NCBI RefSeq assembly: GCF_900111675.1 | Contig: NZ_FOHO01000002.1 | Span: forward strand, 1-64,000 | Reading direction: 5' to 3' | DNA from: Paracoccus homiensis | GTDB lineage: Bacteria; Pseudomonadota; Alphaproteobacteria; Rhodobacterales; Rhodobacteraceae | Length of the DNA: 64,000 nt | In this document: piece by piece, positions 53,924 through 63,390 of the stretch | How positions within the stretch are numbered: the first letter of the stretch is position 1 | Layout: the number at the start of each line of letters is the position of its first letter | Notes under the pieces: generated by a model | The model's database searches: none | The model's input: the letters and a program-made list of their open reading frames with translations, nothing else | Told to the model about the DNA's origin: nothing | Position numbers and translations under genes: made by a program

Positions 53924-54577
53924 TCAATAATCCTGCAACAGCCGTTCGGCCTCATCGCGACAGGGCGTCAGCACGGATCGATCCTCGCCCGGAAAGAACC
54001 GCGCCCGAACCGCCGTCGGCATGGGCTGCGGCTCGGCAATGACCACCTTCGGGCCGGTGCTGGCATTCTCGGCCTGCCAGCTGCGGGCAAGTGCGATCTG
54101 CGCGGCCTTGCTGGCCCCATAGGCGCCAAAGAATTTCCGACCGCCGCGCGCATCGTCAAAGAACATCGCCGTGCCGCCCCGCAACCGCAGAGCCGGCTCC
54201 AGCAGGGCAATCAAACCGCGCACCACTTCGGCATTCAGCAACAGCGATTTCGCCCAGTCCTTGCCATCGACATGCGGCGCGGGCGCCAGCGGGGCGGCGT
54301 GAACGGCCGTATGCGCCCAGAAATCCAGCCCGCCCCAACGTTCGACGATCGCCTCGGCCATCTGCTGCATCGCGCCGGCTTCGGTCACATCCATCGGCGC
54401 CAGCGTGGCCGCGCCGCCCGCGGCGCGGATCCGGTCGTCCAGTTCCTCCAGTGCGCCCACCGTGCGCGCCACCGCCAGCACGTGATAGCCCCGAACCGCC
54501 AGCGCCTCGGCCATGGCGGCGCCCAGACCGCGCGATGCGCCGGTCACCAGCGCCAGTTTCTGTGTCGTATCGCTCAT
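53924..54577 (-). CDS. SDR-fold protein with altered active site
   Basis: This 217-aa Rossmann-fold protein belongs to the short-chain dehydrogenase/reductase family. The cofactor loop TGASRGLG is at residues 12-19 and the YGASK motif supplies Tyr153 and Lys157. The catalytic Ser expected 12-13 residues before the Tyr is replaced (FFDDARGG, with Asp141 in the Ser position), and the usual NNAG motif reads AHTA. The protein may therefore be a poor or altered reductase. The start ATG at 54577 is chosen; the frame extends upstream through the gltA terminator. Confidence 0.85.
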   Translation of the reverse strand: MSDTTQKLALVTGASRGLGAAMAEALAVRGYHVLAVARTVGALEELDDRIRAAGGAATLAPMDVTEAGAMQQMAEAIVERWGGLDFWAHTAVHAAPLAPAPHVDGKDWAKSLLLNAEVVRGLIALLEPALRLRGGTAMFFDDARGGRKFFGAYGASKAAQIALARSWQAENASTGPKVVIAEPQPMPTAVRARFFPGEDRSVLTPCRDEAERLLQDY

Positions 54578-54621
54578 GGGTTCTCCATTGCCACCGCGCC
54601 CCGGCGCGCGCAAGTCTGCAC

Positions 54622-54650
54622 GAAAAAAGGGCCCCCGAAGAGGCCCCTTG
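54622..54650 (-). terminator. Rho-independent terminator of gltA
   Basis: On the minus strand AAGGGGCC and GGGCCCTT form a stem, followed by TTTTTT (54623-54628), 18 bases after the gltA stop. Confidence 0.8.
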
Positions 54651-54667
54651 ATCATCTGTCATCGCGC

Positions 54668-55960
54668 TCAGCGCTGGCCGACGGATACGTAGTCGCGCTT
54701 TTCCGACCCGACATACAGCTGACGCGGACGGCCGATCTTGTTCTGCGGATCGCCGATCATTTCCTTCCACTGCGAAATCCAGCCGACGGTGCGCGACAGC
54801 GCAAAGATCGGCGTGAACATCGAGGTCGGGAAGCCCATCGCCTCCAGGATAATGCCCGAATAGAAATCGACATTCGGATACAGCTTCTTCGAAACGAAGT
54901 AGTCGTCCTCCAACGCGATCTTCTCCAGCTCCTTGGCAACCTGCAGCGTCGGGTTGTCGTGGATGCCCAGCAGATCCAGAACCTCGTCCGCCGATTCCTT
55001 CATGACCTTCGCGCGCGGGTCGAAGTTCTTGTAGACGCGGTGGCCAAAGCCCATCAGGCGGAAGGGATCGTCCTTGTCCTTGGCGCGGGCGATGTATTCC
55101 GGGATGTTTTCCACGCTGCCAATCTGGCGCAGCATTTCCAGACACGCCTGGTTGGCGCCGCCATGCGCCGGGCCCCACAGGCAGGCAATGCCCGCGGCGA
55201 TACAGGCAAAGGGATTGGCCCCCGACGACCCTGCCAGACGCACGGTCGAGGTCGAGGCGTTCTGTTCGTGATCCGCATGCAGGGTAAAGATGCGGTCCAT
55301 CGCCTTGGCCAGCGCCGGATCGACGTTGTATTTCTCGGCCGGAACCGAAAAGCACATGTTCAGGAAGTTCGACGCATAGTCCAACTCGTTGTTGGGATAC
55401 ACGAAGGGCTGCCCGATCGAGTATTTATAGGCCATCGCCGCGATGGTCGGCAGTTTCGCGATCAGCCGGATCGAGGCGACCTCGCGCTGCCACGGATCGC
55501 TGATATCGGTCGAATCGTGGTAGAACGCCGACATCGCACCCACGACGCCGACCATGGTCGCCATCGGATGCGCATCGCGACGGAAACCACGGAAGAAGTT
55601 GTGCATCTGCTCATGCACCATGGTGTGACGGGTCACACGGCTTTCGAAATCGGCCAGCTGCTCTGCCGAGGGCAGTTCCCCGTAAAGAAGCAGATAGCAG
55701 ACTTCCAGGTAATGCGACTGATCCGCCAGCTGTTCGATCGGGTAGCCGCGATACCACAGCTCGCCCTTGTCGCCGTCGATATAGGTGATCGTGGAATCAC
55801 AGCTTGCGGTCGAGGTGAAGCCGGGGTCGTAGGTGAAGACACCTGCCTGACCATACAGCTTGCGAATATCCAGAACGTCCGGCCCTTGGGTCGGGGACAG
55901 CACCGGCAGGTCGAATTCCTTGTCATCCAGTAGCAGTTTTGCTGCCTTCGCGTCGGCCAT
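54668..55960 (-). CDS. gltA: Citrate synthase (type II)
   Basis: GltA (430 aa) condenses acetyl-CoA and oxaloacetate at the entry of the TCA cycle. The catalytic residues are visible in [11 protein letters not shown], in [16 protein letters not shown] and in YPNVDFYSG (Asp). The N-terminal domain characteristic of the Gram-negative hexameric enzyme ([26 protein letters not shown] pattern) is present. The AAAGGAC ribosome site lies 6-7 bases before the ATG. It is 73 bases downstream of gltX on the same strand and ends in a strong terminator. Confidence 0.97.
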   Translation of the reverse strand: MADAKAAKLLLDDKEFDLPVLSPTQGPDVLDIRKLYGQAGVFTYDPGFTSTASCDSTITYIDGDKGELWYRGYPIEQLADQSHYLEVCYLLLYGELPSAEQLADFESRVTRHTMVHEQMHNFFRGFRRDAHPMATMVGVVGAMSAFYHDSTDISDPWQREVASIRLIAKLPTIAAMAYKYSIGQPFVYPNNELDYASNFLNMCFSVPAEKYNVDPALAKAMDRIFTLHADHEQNASTSTVRLAGSSGANPFACIAAGIACLWGPAHGGANQACLEMLRQIGSVENIPEYIARAKDKDDPFRLMGFGHRVYKNFDPRAKVMKESADEVLDLLGIHDNPTLQVAKELEKIALEDDYFVSKKLYPNVDFYSGIILEAMGFPTSMFTPIFALSRTVGWISQWKEMIGDPQNKIGRPRQLYVGSEKRDYVSVGQR

Positions 55961-56033
55961 TGAAAGGTCCTTTCCGGCTAGGCCGGGTCAGACACCGAAA
56001 TGGGCGACGGACCCGGGCAAGTAAGGGCGGGGC

Positions 56034-57428
56034 TCAGCCCGCCGAATCCAGTTGATCCTGCAACCGGGCCAGCGATTCCTCGCGGCCAAGCGCCGTCATC
56101 ATGTCGAACACGCTGGGGGTGGCGGTCCTTCCGGCCAAAGCGGCCCGCAAGGGGCCTGCCAGCTTGCCAAGTCCGACGCCGTTCTCCTCCGCCACGATCT
56201 TGGCCGCCTGCTCCAGCTCGTCTCGCGACCAGCTAGCATTCTGCACCGCGGCAGTCAATGATTTCAGCATACCACGGGATACCGTATCCAGTGCCTTGCC
56301 CGCCTTTTCGTCGACATCGACAGGCCGCTCGATCAGTGCAAACCGCGCCTGTTCCAGCAGTTGAGGCAGCGTTTTTGCCTTTTCCTTCAATGCGGGCAGC
56401 GCCGGAACAAGCCGATCTTCCTGACGTTGCGTCAGCGGTTCTGACCCGGTTTCGGCAAGGTAATCGGCCAGCGCCTGCAGCAGCGCAGCATCCTCCATCC
56501 GGCCAATATGGAAACTGCTGACATGTTCCAGCTTCTTGAAATCCAGCCGCGCGGGCGCGCGACCGATTCCGTCCAGCCCGAACCAGTCGCGGGCCTGCTG
56601 GTCATCGAACAATTCGTCGTCGCCATGGCTCCAGCCAAGGCGGGCCAGATAGTTGCGCATCGCCGCGGGCGGATAGCCAAGCGCGGCGAATTCGTGCAGC
56701 CCGACGGCGCCGTGACGTTTGGACAGCTTCTTGCCATCCTCGCCATGGATCAGCGGGATATGGGCAAAGACCGGGCGATCCCAGCCCATCGCGTCATAGA
56801 TCTGGATCTGGCGGGCGGTGTTGGTCAGGTGATCGTCGCCACGAATCACATGGGTCACGCCCATGTCGTGATCATCCACCACCACCGCCAGCATATAGGT
56901 CGGCGTGCCGTCGCTGCGCAGCAGGATCATGTCGTCCAGCTGATCATTGGCCACGCGCACCGCGCCCTGAACCTGATCCTCGATGACGGTTTCGCCGGTC
57001 TGCGGCGCCTTCAGACGGATCGCATAGGGCGCATCGGGCAGATCGGTCGCATCGCGCCACGGGCTTTTGAAGGGCGCGCGCGGGTTCGCCTCGCGCCAGG
57101 CGGCGATTTCCTCGGTCGTGGAAAAGCACTTGTAGGCACGGCCCGCCGCCAGCATGTCGCGGGCGATCTCGGCATGACGGTCCTTGCGGGCGAACTGGCT
57201 GATCGGTTCGCCATCCCAGTCAAGGCCCAGCCATTCCAGCCCTTTCAGGATCGCGGCGGTCGCCTCGGGGGTTGATCGGGCGCGGTCGGTATCCTCGATC
57301 CGCAGCAGGAACTGACCGCCATTGGCGCGGGCGAACAGCCAGTTGAACAGGGCAGTCCGGGCCCCGCCGATATGCAGATAGCCGGTGGGCGAAGGGGCAA
57401 AGCGGGTGACGACGGGGGTATCTGACAT
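56034..57428 (-). CDS. gltX: Glutamyl-tRNA synthetase
   Basis: GltX (464 aa) attaches glutamate to tRNA. The class I HIGH signature is in [21 protein letters not shown] (residues about 9-29), and the KMSKS equivalent is KKLSKRHGA. The C-terminal anticodon-binding helices complete a normal-length discriminating or non-discriminating enzyme; which of the two cannot be told by eye. The start ATG at 57428 ([10 protein letters not shown]) is chosen. The frame stays open for about 165 codons further, crossing the divergent comEC start, and that part is not coding. A second gltX elsewhere would be usual for this group. Confidence 0.95.
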   Translation of the reverse strand: MSDTPVVTRFAPSPTGYLHIGGARTALFNWLFARANGGQFLLRIEDTDRARSTPEATAAILKGLEWLGLDWDGEPISQFARKDRHAEIARDMLAAGRAYKCFSTTEEIAAWREANPRAPFKSPWRDATDLPDAPYAIRLKAPQTGETVIEDQVQGAVRVANDQLDDMILLRSDGTPTYMLAVVVDDHDMGVTHVIRGDDHLTNTARQIQIYDAMGWDRPVFAHIPLIHGEDGKKLSKRHGAVGLHEFAALGYPPAAMRNYLARLGWSHGDDELFDDQQARDWFGLDGIGRAPARLDFKKLEHVSSFHIGRMEDAALLQALADYLAETGSEPLTQRQEDRLVPALPALKEKAKTLPQLLEQARFALIERPVDVDEKAGKALDTVSRGMLKSLTAAVQNASWSRDELEQAAKIVAEENGVGLGKLAGPLRAALAGRTATPSVFDMMTALGREESLARLQDQLDSAG

Positions 57429-57543
57429 CTCGGCCTTCTTGGTCGAATTACGTGACAGAGGCATTGCAGGATTAACACTTTGGTAAGCCGCAAATGCCAT
57501 CATTCGCGGCAAGAAATAGAGAACCGCCGTGGAAAGGACAAGA

Positions 57544-59727
57544 ATGCCGCCGCCCTCTGGCACCCTGTCGCATGTCGTGGCGCAGCCGGGCGGGGGCGCA
57601 TCGCCCGGATTTTCCATGTCGGCACAGGCAACGCGCACCCGCAGGCCACGGCCAGCCGCCGCCGGTCGGGCGGGCCTGTTTGCATGGGTGCCGGTACTGT
57701 TGTCGGCGGGAATCGGTGTGTGGTTCACCCGGCCGGGGCAATGGCCGGATGCAGCCTGGGCGGCGCTGGCAGGGTTGCTGCTGCTGTCGCTTGTGGCGGC
57801 ACAGATGGCGCTGCCCTGGGCGGAACGCGGGCGCATCGGCTGGGGTCTGGCAGACGGCTTGCGGGTCGGGGCGGCGGGCCTGTCGCTGATGGTGGTGGGC
57901 TTCGGGCTTGCCGATCTGCGCAACCGGATGGTCGCCGCGCCGGTCCTTGAATGGCGCTATTACGGCCCCGTCGAAGGCCGGCTGGTCGAGATCGACCGTT
58001 CATCGCGCGATCGGATCAGGCTGACGCTGGATCAGCCGGTGCTGCGCGATCTGTCCCCCGACAAGACCCCCGCGCGGGTGCGGCTGTCACTTATGGAAGG
58101 CGCGGACGACAGGTTGCCCGCGCTGGGACAGCGGGTGATGCTGACCGGGCATCTGGGACCGCCGCCCGCCCCTGCGGCGCCGGGCAGTTTCGATTTTCGT
58201 CAGTATGCGTGGTTTCAGGGATTGGGCGCGGTCGGCTATTCGCGCACGCCGGTCATGTCCGTTTCGCCGCCCGAATCCGGGATCTGGACCGTTCATCGCG
58301 CCCGCATGGCGATCAGCGCCGAAATCCAGGCCCGCATCGGCGGACAGGCCGGCGCGGTGGCTTCGGCGCTGACGACGGGCGACCGGTCGGGCATCGAAGA
58401 AGCCACGAACGAGGTGATGCGCGCCTCGAACCTGTATCACATCGTCTCGATTTCGGGCCTGCACATGAGCATGCTGGCAGGGTTTGTCTATGCCGGTCTG
58501 CGCTATCTGCTGATCGCCGCGCAGGCGGCGCGGCTGATGTCGGGCCGCGCCACCCACAAGCAGGCCGCGATCGGCGCATTGCTGGCTTCGGCGGCCTATC
58601 TGTGGCTGTCAGGCGGTGGCGTCGCGACCGAACGCGCCTTCGTCATGGTCGCGGTGATGCTGATCGCGATCCTCGTCGACCGGCGCGCGGTCTCGTTGCG
58701 CACCGTCGCGCTGGCGGCGTCGATCATCCTGATCCTGAACCCCGAGGCGCTGACCTCGCCCGGATTTCAGATGAGCTTTGCCGCCACCATCGCCCTGATC
58801 CTCAGCTATGGCCCGTGGTCGCGCATCGCCCCGTATCTGCCGGTGTGGATCCGCCCGGTGGCGATGCTGCTGGTGTCGTCCTTCGTGGCGGGGATGGCGA
58901 CCTCGCCCATCGCGGCCGCGCATTTCAACCGCATGGCGCAATATGGCCTGTTGGCAAACTTGCTGGCGGTGCCGGTGATGGGGACATTCGTGATGCCCGC
59001 CGCCGTCATCGCGGCGGTGCTGGCCCCCATCGGGCTGGCGGGCCCCGCGCTATGGGTCATGGGGATCGGGACCGAATGGATGCTGCGCGTGGCCGCATTC
59101 GTGGCCGGGCTGAACGGTGCGGTGACCGGTATCGCGCTGCCCCCCGGCGCGGTTGTGCCGCTGATGGGATTTGGCGCCTGCCTGTGCATCCTGTGCTGGC
59201 GGCAGGGGGCAGGCGCGCGCAGGCTGACACCTTTGGCGGCAGGCTTTGCCCTTGGCGGGCTGATGCTGGCGGCGGCGGCGGCACTGTGGCTGACGGCCAG
59301 CCGCCCCTTGCTGCTGATCGCACCCGAGGGCGAGGCCGTGGGCCTGATGACGCCTGCGGGGCGCGCCATCTCGAAGCCGTCGGGTGGATCCTTCACCGTC
59401 AGCACATGGCTGTCCGAGGATGGCGACATCACCACGCAGATGCAGGCCGCCGCGCGGCCCGCATGGCGCGGGGACAAACGCGACCGATATGCCCGCCTGC
59501 CCGACGGCTGGACCGTCTGGCACCTTACCGGGAAAGGATCGGGCGACCGCGCGCTGCCACATTGCCGCCCGCGACATGTCGTCATCGTCAGCGAAAAACT
59601 GGCGGTGCCTGGGCCGACCGATTGCCTGCTGCTTGATCTTGCGGCCCTGCGCCGCACCGGCGCGGTGGCGATGGACATGGGCCCCGAAGGCCCGATCCTG
59701 CGAACCGTGAACGGCACCCTTCGTTGA
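57544..59727 (+). CDS. comEC: ComEC/Rec2-family DNA-uptake membrane channel
   Basis: ComEC (727 aa) forms the inner-membrane channel for single-stranded DNA in natural transformation. An N-terminal DUF4131-like region with membrane segments (about 30-100) is followed by a soluble OB-like part. The competence domain is marked by [16 protein letters not shown] (about residue 300) and many helices. The C-terminal 150 residues lack the HxHxDH motif of the metallo-beta-lactamase domain found in Bacillus and Neisseria ComEC, as is usual in alphaproteobacteria. The ATG at 57544 follows AAAGGAC; a GTG at 57529 is possible. It is divergent from gltX. Confidence 0.9.
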   Translation: MPPPSGTLSHVVAQPGGGASPGFSMSAQATRTRRPRPAAAGRAGLFAWVPVLLSAGIGVWFTRPGQWPDAAWAALAGLLLLSLVAAQMALPWAERGRIGWGLADGLRVGAAGLSLMVVGFGLADLRNRMVAAPVLEWRYYGPVEGRLVEIDRSSRDRIRLTLDQPVLRDLSPDKTPARVRLSLMEGADDRLPALGQRVMLTGHLGPPPAPAAPGSFDFRQYAWFQGLGAVGYSRTPVMSVSPPESGIWTVHRARMAISAEIQARIGGQAGAVASALTTGDRSGIEEATNEVMRASNLYHIVSISGLHMSMLAGFVYAGLRYLLIAAQAARLMSGRATHKQAAIGALLASAAYLWLSGGGVATERAFVMVAVMLIAILVDRRAVSLRTVALAASIILILNPEALTSPGFQMSFAATIALILSYGPWSRIAPYLPVWIRPVAMLLVSSFVAGMATSPIAAAHFNRMAQYGLLANLLAVPVMGTFVMPAAVIAAVLAPIGLAGPALWVMGIGTEWMLRVAAFVAGLNGAVTGIALPPGAVVPLMGFGACLCILCWRQGAGARRLTPLAAGFALGGLMLAAAAALWLTASRPLLLIAPEGEAVGLMTPAGRAISKPSGGSFTVSTWLSEDGDITTQMQAAARPAWRGDKRDRYARLPDGWTVWHLTGKGSGDRALPHCRPRHVVIVSEKLAVPGPTDCLLLDLAALRRTGAVAMDMGPEGPILRTVNGTLR

Positions 59728-59793
59728 TCCAGACCTTTTGCCGATTGCGTGTTGCAGGCGGCGCGACCTAGGCTGCCGAACAAGAGGTCCGTC

Positions 59794-60246
59794 ATGCGCC
59801 ATCTGTCCCTTGCCGCCTTCCTTGCCTGCCTCGCCGCGCCCCTATGGGCCGAAGGGATCGCGGTGTTTCCCGTCAAGCTGCTGGACACTTCGCATGAGGC
59901 GCGCGACCAGCGGGCCGATCACGATCGGCGGCTGATGCTGTTCGGGCAGGTCTTGGCCGACCACCTGCCCGATGCCCGGTTGATCGACCCGCAGGCACTG
60001 GACACCTGTCAGCCACAGCGAACCGAATGCCTGCTGGCCCTGGCACGCGACCAAGGTGCCGATCAGGCGGTGTTCGTGGTGATCCAGAAAACCAGCACGC
60101 TGATCCTGCAGGTCTTTGCCAATCGCGTCGATCTGACATCGGCGGACCGGGCCGACAGCCGGAACCTGAATTTCCGGGGCGACAATGATGCGGCATGGGA
60201 ACGCGCCGCCCGGTTTCTGGCGGGGCAGCTGACGACGCCACGCTAA
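59794..60246 (+). CDS. Small periplasmic protein, DUF2380/DUF3280-like
   Basis: This protein of 150 aa has a clear signal peptide (MRHLSLAAFLACLAAPLWA) and a compact domain beginning GIAVFPVKLLDTSHEARDQRADHDRRL. This resembles the DUF2380/DUF3280 periplasmic proteins found near redox and alcohol-oxidation genes, although the match is by eye only. Two Cys residues (DTCQPQRTECL) could form a disulphide. The ATG at 59794 follows AAGAGG. It converges with the TfoX-like gene with a four-base overlap at the stops. Confidence 0.6.
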   Translation: MRHLSLAAFLACLAAPLWAEGIAVFPVKLLDTSHEARDQRADHDRRLMLFGQVLADHLPDARLIDPQALDTCQPQRTECLLALARDQGADQAVFVVIQKTSTLILQVFANRVDLTSADRADSRNLNFRGDNDAAWERAARFLAGQLTTPR

Positions 60247-60575
60247 CCGCGCGGCGCGATCACGCCGATTTCATCCAGCGCGGCCTCCAGCCCCGACAGG
60301 GGCTGGCCCCTGACCTCGGCCACCAGCGCATCAAAGCGGACGCGCAGCGCGGCCTTTTCCGCGCCCTTGCAATCGTTCCACGGACGTCCCTGCACCGCCA
60401 TGCACAGCACGTAATAACCGATGAAATGCGGGCTTTCGCCCGCGACCAGCAGGGCGCGATAGGCCTCATGCGCGCCGATCCGGCGCAGATATGCGGCATC
60501 GGCCACCCCTGCGCCGATCAGGGCACGGGCGGTCGCGGGGCCGATATTGCGGATCTCGGTCAGATCGCTGGTCAT
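60243..60575 (-). CDS. TfoX/Sxy C-terminal-domain protein
   Basis: This protein of 110 aa starts with TEIRNIGPATARALIGAGVADAAYLRRIGAHEAYRALL, which is the helix-hairpin-helix-like TfoX C-terminal domain. The TfoX N-terminal domain is absent. In Haemophilus and Vibrio the two-domain TfoX regulates competence; single C-terminal-domain proteins are widespread and of unknown function. The neighbouring comEC makes the association notable but not conclusive. Confidence 0.78.
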   Translation of the reverse strand: MTSDLTEIRNIGPATARALIGAGVADAAYLRRIGAHEAYRALLVAGESPHFIGYYVLCMAVQGRPWNDCKGAEKAALRVRFDALVAEVRGQPLSGLEAALDEIGVIAPRG

Positions 60576-60637
60576 CCCTGCCTTCCCAAAGCGCGTGATT
60601 TGCTGTATCAGCGCGCGGATTCCAAGGACAGCATGAT

Positions 60638-61969
60638 ATGACTCAGGACGCCACCCAGAAGGCCGCGAAAAAGCTATTCATCAAGACCTATGGCTGTCAG
60701 ATGAACGTCTATGACAGCCAGCGCATGGCCGAGGCCATGGGCGCCGAGGGCTATGTCCTGACCGAGGACCAGTCGGATGCCGACATGGTTCTGCTGAATA
60801 CCTGCCATATCCGCGAGAAAGCCGCCGAAAAGCTGTATTCCGATCTTGGCCGCCTCAAGCCGCTGAAGGCCGAAAAGCCCGACCTGAAAATCGGCGTCGC
60901 GGGCTGCGTCGCGCAGGCCGAGGGCGAAGAGATCGTGCGCCGGATGCCGCTGGTCGACCTGGTCGTGGGTCCGCAGACCTATCACCGCCTGCCGCAGATG
61001 CTGCGCGGCGAGGCGCCGAAGATCCTGACCGAGTTCCCCGAAGAGGACAAGTTCGACCACCTGCCCGAACGCAAGGTCACCCGCCGCGCGCCCGCGGCCT
61101 TCCTGACCGTGCAGGAAGGCTGCGACAAGTTCTGCGCCTTCTGCGTCGTGCCCTATACCCGCGGCGCCGAGGTCAGCCGCCCCGTCGAACGCATCCTGCG
61201 CGAGGCCCGCGATCTGGTCGCCCGCGGCGTGCGGGAAATCACGCTGCTGGGCCAGAACGTCAACGGCTGGCACGGGCTGGGCGAGGATGGCCGCGAATGG
61301 GGCTTTGGCCGCCTGATCCGCGCCATCGCGGAAATCGACGGGCTGGACCGCATCCGTTACACGACCAGCCATCCCAACGACATGGCCGACGACCTGATCG
61401 CGGCGCATCGCGACATTCCCGCGCTGATGCCCTATCTGCATCTGCCGGTGCAATCGGGCAGCGACCGCATCCTGAAGGCGATGAACCGCAAGCACACGGC
61501 CGACCAGTACCTGCGCCTGATCGACCGCATCAAGGACGCCCGCCCCGACATCCTGCTGACCAGCGATTTCATCGTGGGCTTTCCCGGCGAGACCGATCAG
61601 GACCATGCCGACACGCTGCGCCTGATCGAACAGGTCGGCTTTGGCACGGCCTTCAGCTTCAAATATTCGCCCCGCCCCGGAACGCCCGCCTATGACCGCC
61701 CCGAGGTGGACAGCGCGGTCGCCGATGCCCGGCTGCAGGAATTGCAGGCATTGCTGAGCCGACAGCAGAAGGCCGCCCAGGAAGGCATGGTGGGCCGCAG
61801 CCTTGGCGTCCTGTTTGAAAAGCAGGGCCGACTGCCGGGACAGATGGTCGGCAAGTCGGATTATCTTCATTCGGTCTTTGTCGAAGCGCCGGACGCGCAG
61901 ATCGGCGATCTGGTTCAGGTGCGCATCGTCGAAAGCGCGGCCAATTCGCTGCGCGGCGAGCTGATCTGA
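60638..61969 (+). CDS. miaB: tRNA-2-methylthio-N6-dimethylallyladenosine synthase
   Basis: MiaB (443 aa) is the radical-SAM methylthiotransferase that converts i6A37 to ms2i6A37 in tRNAs reading U-starting codons. Its two iron-sulphur clusters are readable: auxiliary-cluster Cys20, Cys56 and Cys90, and radical-SAM cysteines CDKFCAFC at 162-169. A C-terminal TRAM domain (about 375-443) binds RNA. The ATG at 60638 starts right after a short AT-richer stretch. It converges on ccoP across a strongly structured 188-base gap. Confidence 0.97.
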   Translation: MTQDATQKAAKKLFIKTYGCQMNVYDSQRMAEAMGAEGYVLTEDQSDADMVLLNTCHIREKAAEKLYSDLGRLKPLKAEKPDLKIGVAGCVAQAEGEEIVRRMPLVDLVVGPQTYHRLPQMLRGEAPKILTEFPEEDKFDHLPERKVTRRAPAAFLTVQEGCDKFCAFCVVPYTRGAEVSRPVERILREARDLVARGVREITLLGQNVNGWHGLGEDGREWGFGRLIRAIAEIDGLDRIRYTTSHPNDMADDLIAAHRDIPALMPYLHLPVQSGSDRILKAMNRKHTADQYLRLIDRIKDARPDILLTSDFIVGFPGETDQDHADTLRLIEQVGFGTAFSFKYSPRPGTPAYDRPEVDSAVADARLQELQALLSRQQKAAQEGMVGRSLGVLFEKQGRLPGQMVGKSDYLHSVFVEAPDAQIGDLVQVRIVESAANSLRGELI

Positions 61970-61972
61970 ACC

Positions 61973-62123
61973 GCCGGCCCCCAAGGAACGCGCGAACAGG
62001 TGGGGGCCGGCTGTCTTTCACGCGGTCCAGCCTGCGCGAAAGGTCGTGTCGCCATTTCGGTGGCGAATGACCGTGCGACCACCCCCAAGGAACGCGCGAA
62101 CAGGACGGGGGTGGTCGCGGTCA
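61973..62123. other. Chain of four hairpins, two with identical loops on different stems
   Basis: Hairpin 1 (61973-62011) is an 11-bp stem with loop AGGAACGCGCGAACAGG. Hairpin 2 (62015-62042) pairs CTTT-CA-CGCG with CGCGAAAG. Hairpin 3 (62049-62066) is TCGCCA-TTTCGG-TGGCGA. Hairpin 4 (62068-62123) has a 12-bp stem plus 5 bp beyond a two-base bulge, and the same loop core as hairpin 1. The repeated loop contains the self-complementary CGCGCG. The block fills the gap between the convergent miaB and ccoP. It may be a bidirectional terminator array or a structured RNA; the strand transcribed is unknown. Confidence 0.7.
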
Positions 62124-62157
62124 CGCCCGAGGGCGTGATCCGGAATGGTCGGGCGGG

Positions 62158-63177
62158 CTATTCGCCCCCGCCCAGACCGTGAACATAGGTGGCGACGGCG
62201 CGAATTTCGGCCTCGGACAGGCGCGAGGACCAGGCGGGCATCACGCCATAAGGGCCTTCGGTGATGATCCGGTTCAGCGCGGCGGGATCGCTGCCGTACA
62301 GCCAGACCGCATCGGTCAGGTTCGGCGCGCCCTGCGACCGGTCGCCGGTTCCGTCCTCCATGTGACAGGCGGCACAGTTGTCGGCAAAGATTTCAGCCCC
62401 CGCGCCCGCCTTGCCCGCGTCATGCGGCTGATCGGCCAGCGACAGGACGTAATGCGTCACCTGATCGATCTGCTGGCGGTCCAGCAGCCCATCGGTGCCA
62501 AAACGCGGCATTTCCGAATAGCGGGTGTCATCATCCTGCGGGTCGCGGATACCGTGTTGCAGCGTCAGGTGGATATCCTGCAAGCTGCCGCCCCACAGCC
62601 AGTCATTGTCCAGTAGGTTGGGATAGCCCCTGGCCCCCGCCGCACCCGAACCGTGGCATTGCGCACACCAGGTGCGGAACAGCGCCCCCCCGGCATTGGT
62701 CGCATAGCTTTGCAACTCGGGGTCCTGCGGGATCTGGTCCAGATCGACCGAGGCCAGCCGCGCCTGAATATCGGCATTGGCCTGATCGAATCGCGCGATC
62801 TCGGCGGCGACATTGTCACGGGTGGTGGTGCCGATCAGCCCCTTGGTCGCGCTGCTGACCAGCGGCACGGCGGGATAGGCCAGCATGTACAGGATCGCCC
62901 AGACGATCGTGACATAGAAGGTCCACAACCACCAGCGCGGCATCGGGTTGTCATATTCGGTGATCCCGTCCCATTCATGCCCGGTCGAGGGCACCTCGTC
63001 GGCCTGAACCTTCACGCCGTGGCGGCCCTTGCGGCGATGTCTGGGGGCCTCGGGCTGATCGGGCGCGGCACGCGGGGGGATGTCGCCGGCCAGCTTGGCG
63101 GCATGTTCGGCATCTGCCGCCGCGCGATTCTGGTCGATGGGCTCCTTGCCGTCGGGCTGCTTGTCCTTGTCGGCCAT
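62158..63177 (-). CDS. ccoP: cbb3-type cytochrome c oxidase subunit III (dihaem cytochrome)
   Basis: CcoP (339 aa) carries electrons from the cytochrome bc1 branch to the cbb3 oxidase used at low oxygen. A Lys/Asp-rich cytoplasmic N-terminus (1-80) is followed by one membrane helix (about 82-105). The two haem c sites are CAQCH at 171-175 and CAACH at 268-272, with axial Met candidates in MPRFG and VMPAWS. The ATG at 63177 has AGGAGGG at suitable spacing; a GTG one codon earlier gives a GTGA overlap with ccoQ and is possible. Confidence 0.96.
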   Translation of the reverse strand: MADKDKQPDGKEPIDQNRAAADAEHAAKLAGDIPPRAAPDQPEAPRHRRKGRHGVKVQADEVPSTGHEWDGITEYDNPMPRWWLWTFYVTIVWAILYMLAYPAVPLVSSATKGLIGTTTRDNVAAEIARFDQANADIQARLASVDLDQIPQDPELQSYATNAGGALFRTWCAQCHGSGAAGARGYPNLLDNDWLWGGSLQDIHLTLQHGIRDPQDDDTRYSEMPRFGTDGLLDRQQIDQVTHYVLSLADQPHDAGKAGAGAEIFADNCAACHMEDGTGDRSQGAPNLTDAVWLYGSDPAALNRIITEGPYGVMPAWSSRLSEAEIRAVATYVHGLGGGE

Positions 63178-63380
63178 CACCGGCCCTCCTTCTTGTCGGC
63201 ATGGCCCGCAATGTCGCGTGCGGGGCGCTTTTCGTTGCGGAAGATGCTTTCGGCCGCATCGCGTTGCTGGGCGCGGGCGCCGGGGCGGAAAACGAACAGG
63301 ATCACGCCCAGAAAGAACAGCGTCAGGGCCAGCAGAACCCAGCTATCCGCCAATTGTCGCAGGAAACTATAGCGTTCCAT
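63177..63380 (-). CDS. ccoQ: cbb3-type cytochrome oxidase subunit CcoQ
   Basis: CcoQ (67 aa) is the small single-helix subunit (membrane segment about 13-32, [18 protein letters not shown]) that stabilises the cbb3 complex. The C-terminal part is hydrophilic and basic, as usual. It lies ten bases after ccoO and overlaps ccoP, giving the standard ccoNOQP order. Confidence 0.93.
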   Translation of the reverse strand: MERYSFLRQLADSWVLLALTLFFLGVILFVFRPGARAQQRDAAESIFRNEKRPARDIAGHADKKEGR

Positions 63381-63390
63381 GATGCCCCCC

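Noticed and set aside
57429..57923. N-terminal extension of glutamyl-tRNA synthetase by about 165 codons
   Set aside because: The family N-terminus begins at [10 protein letters not shown], and the extension runs through the divergent comEC start.
61978..62106. Two copies of an 18-22 base repeat, considered as a CRISPR remnant
   Set aside because: There are only two copies, the spacing is about 107 bases, each copy is the loop of a hairpin, and no cas genes are near.
62000..62182. Possible 60-residue plus-strand peptide in the miaB/ccoP gap
   Set aside because: It reads through the hairpin chain, has no ribosome site and overlaps the ccoP end. The hairpins explain the sequence better.
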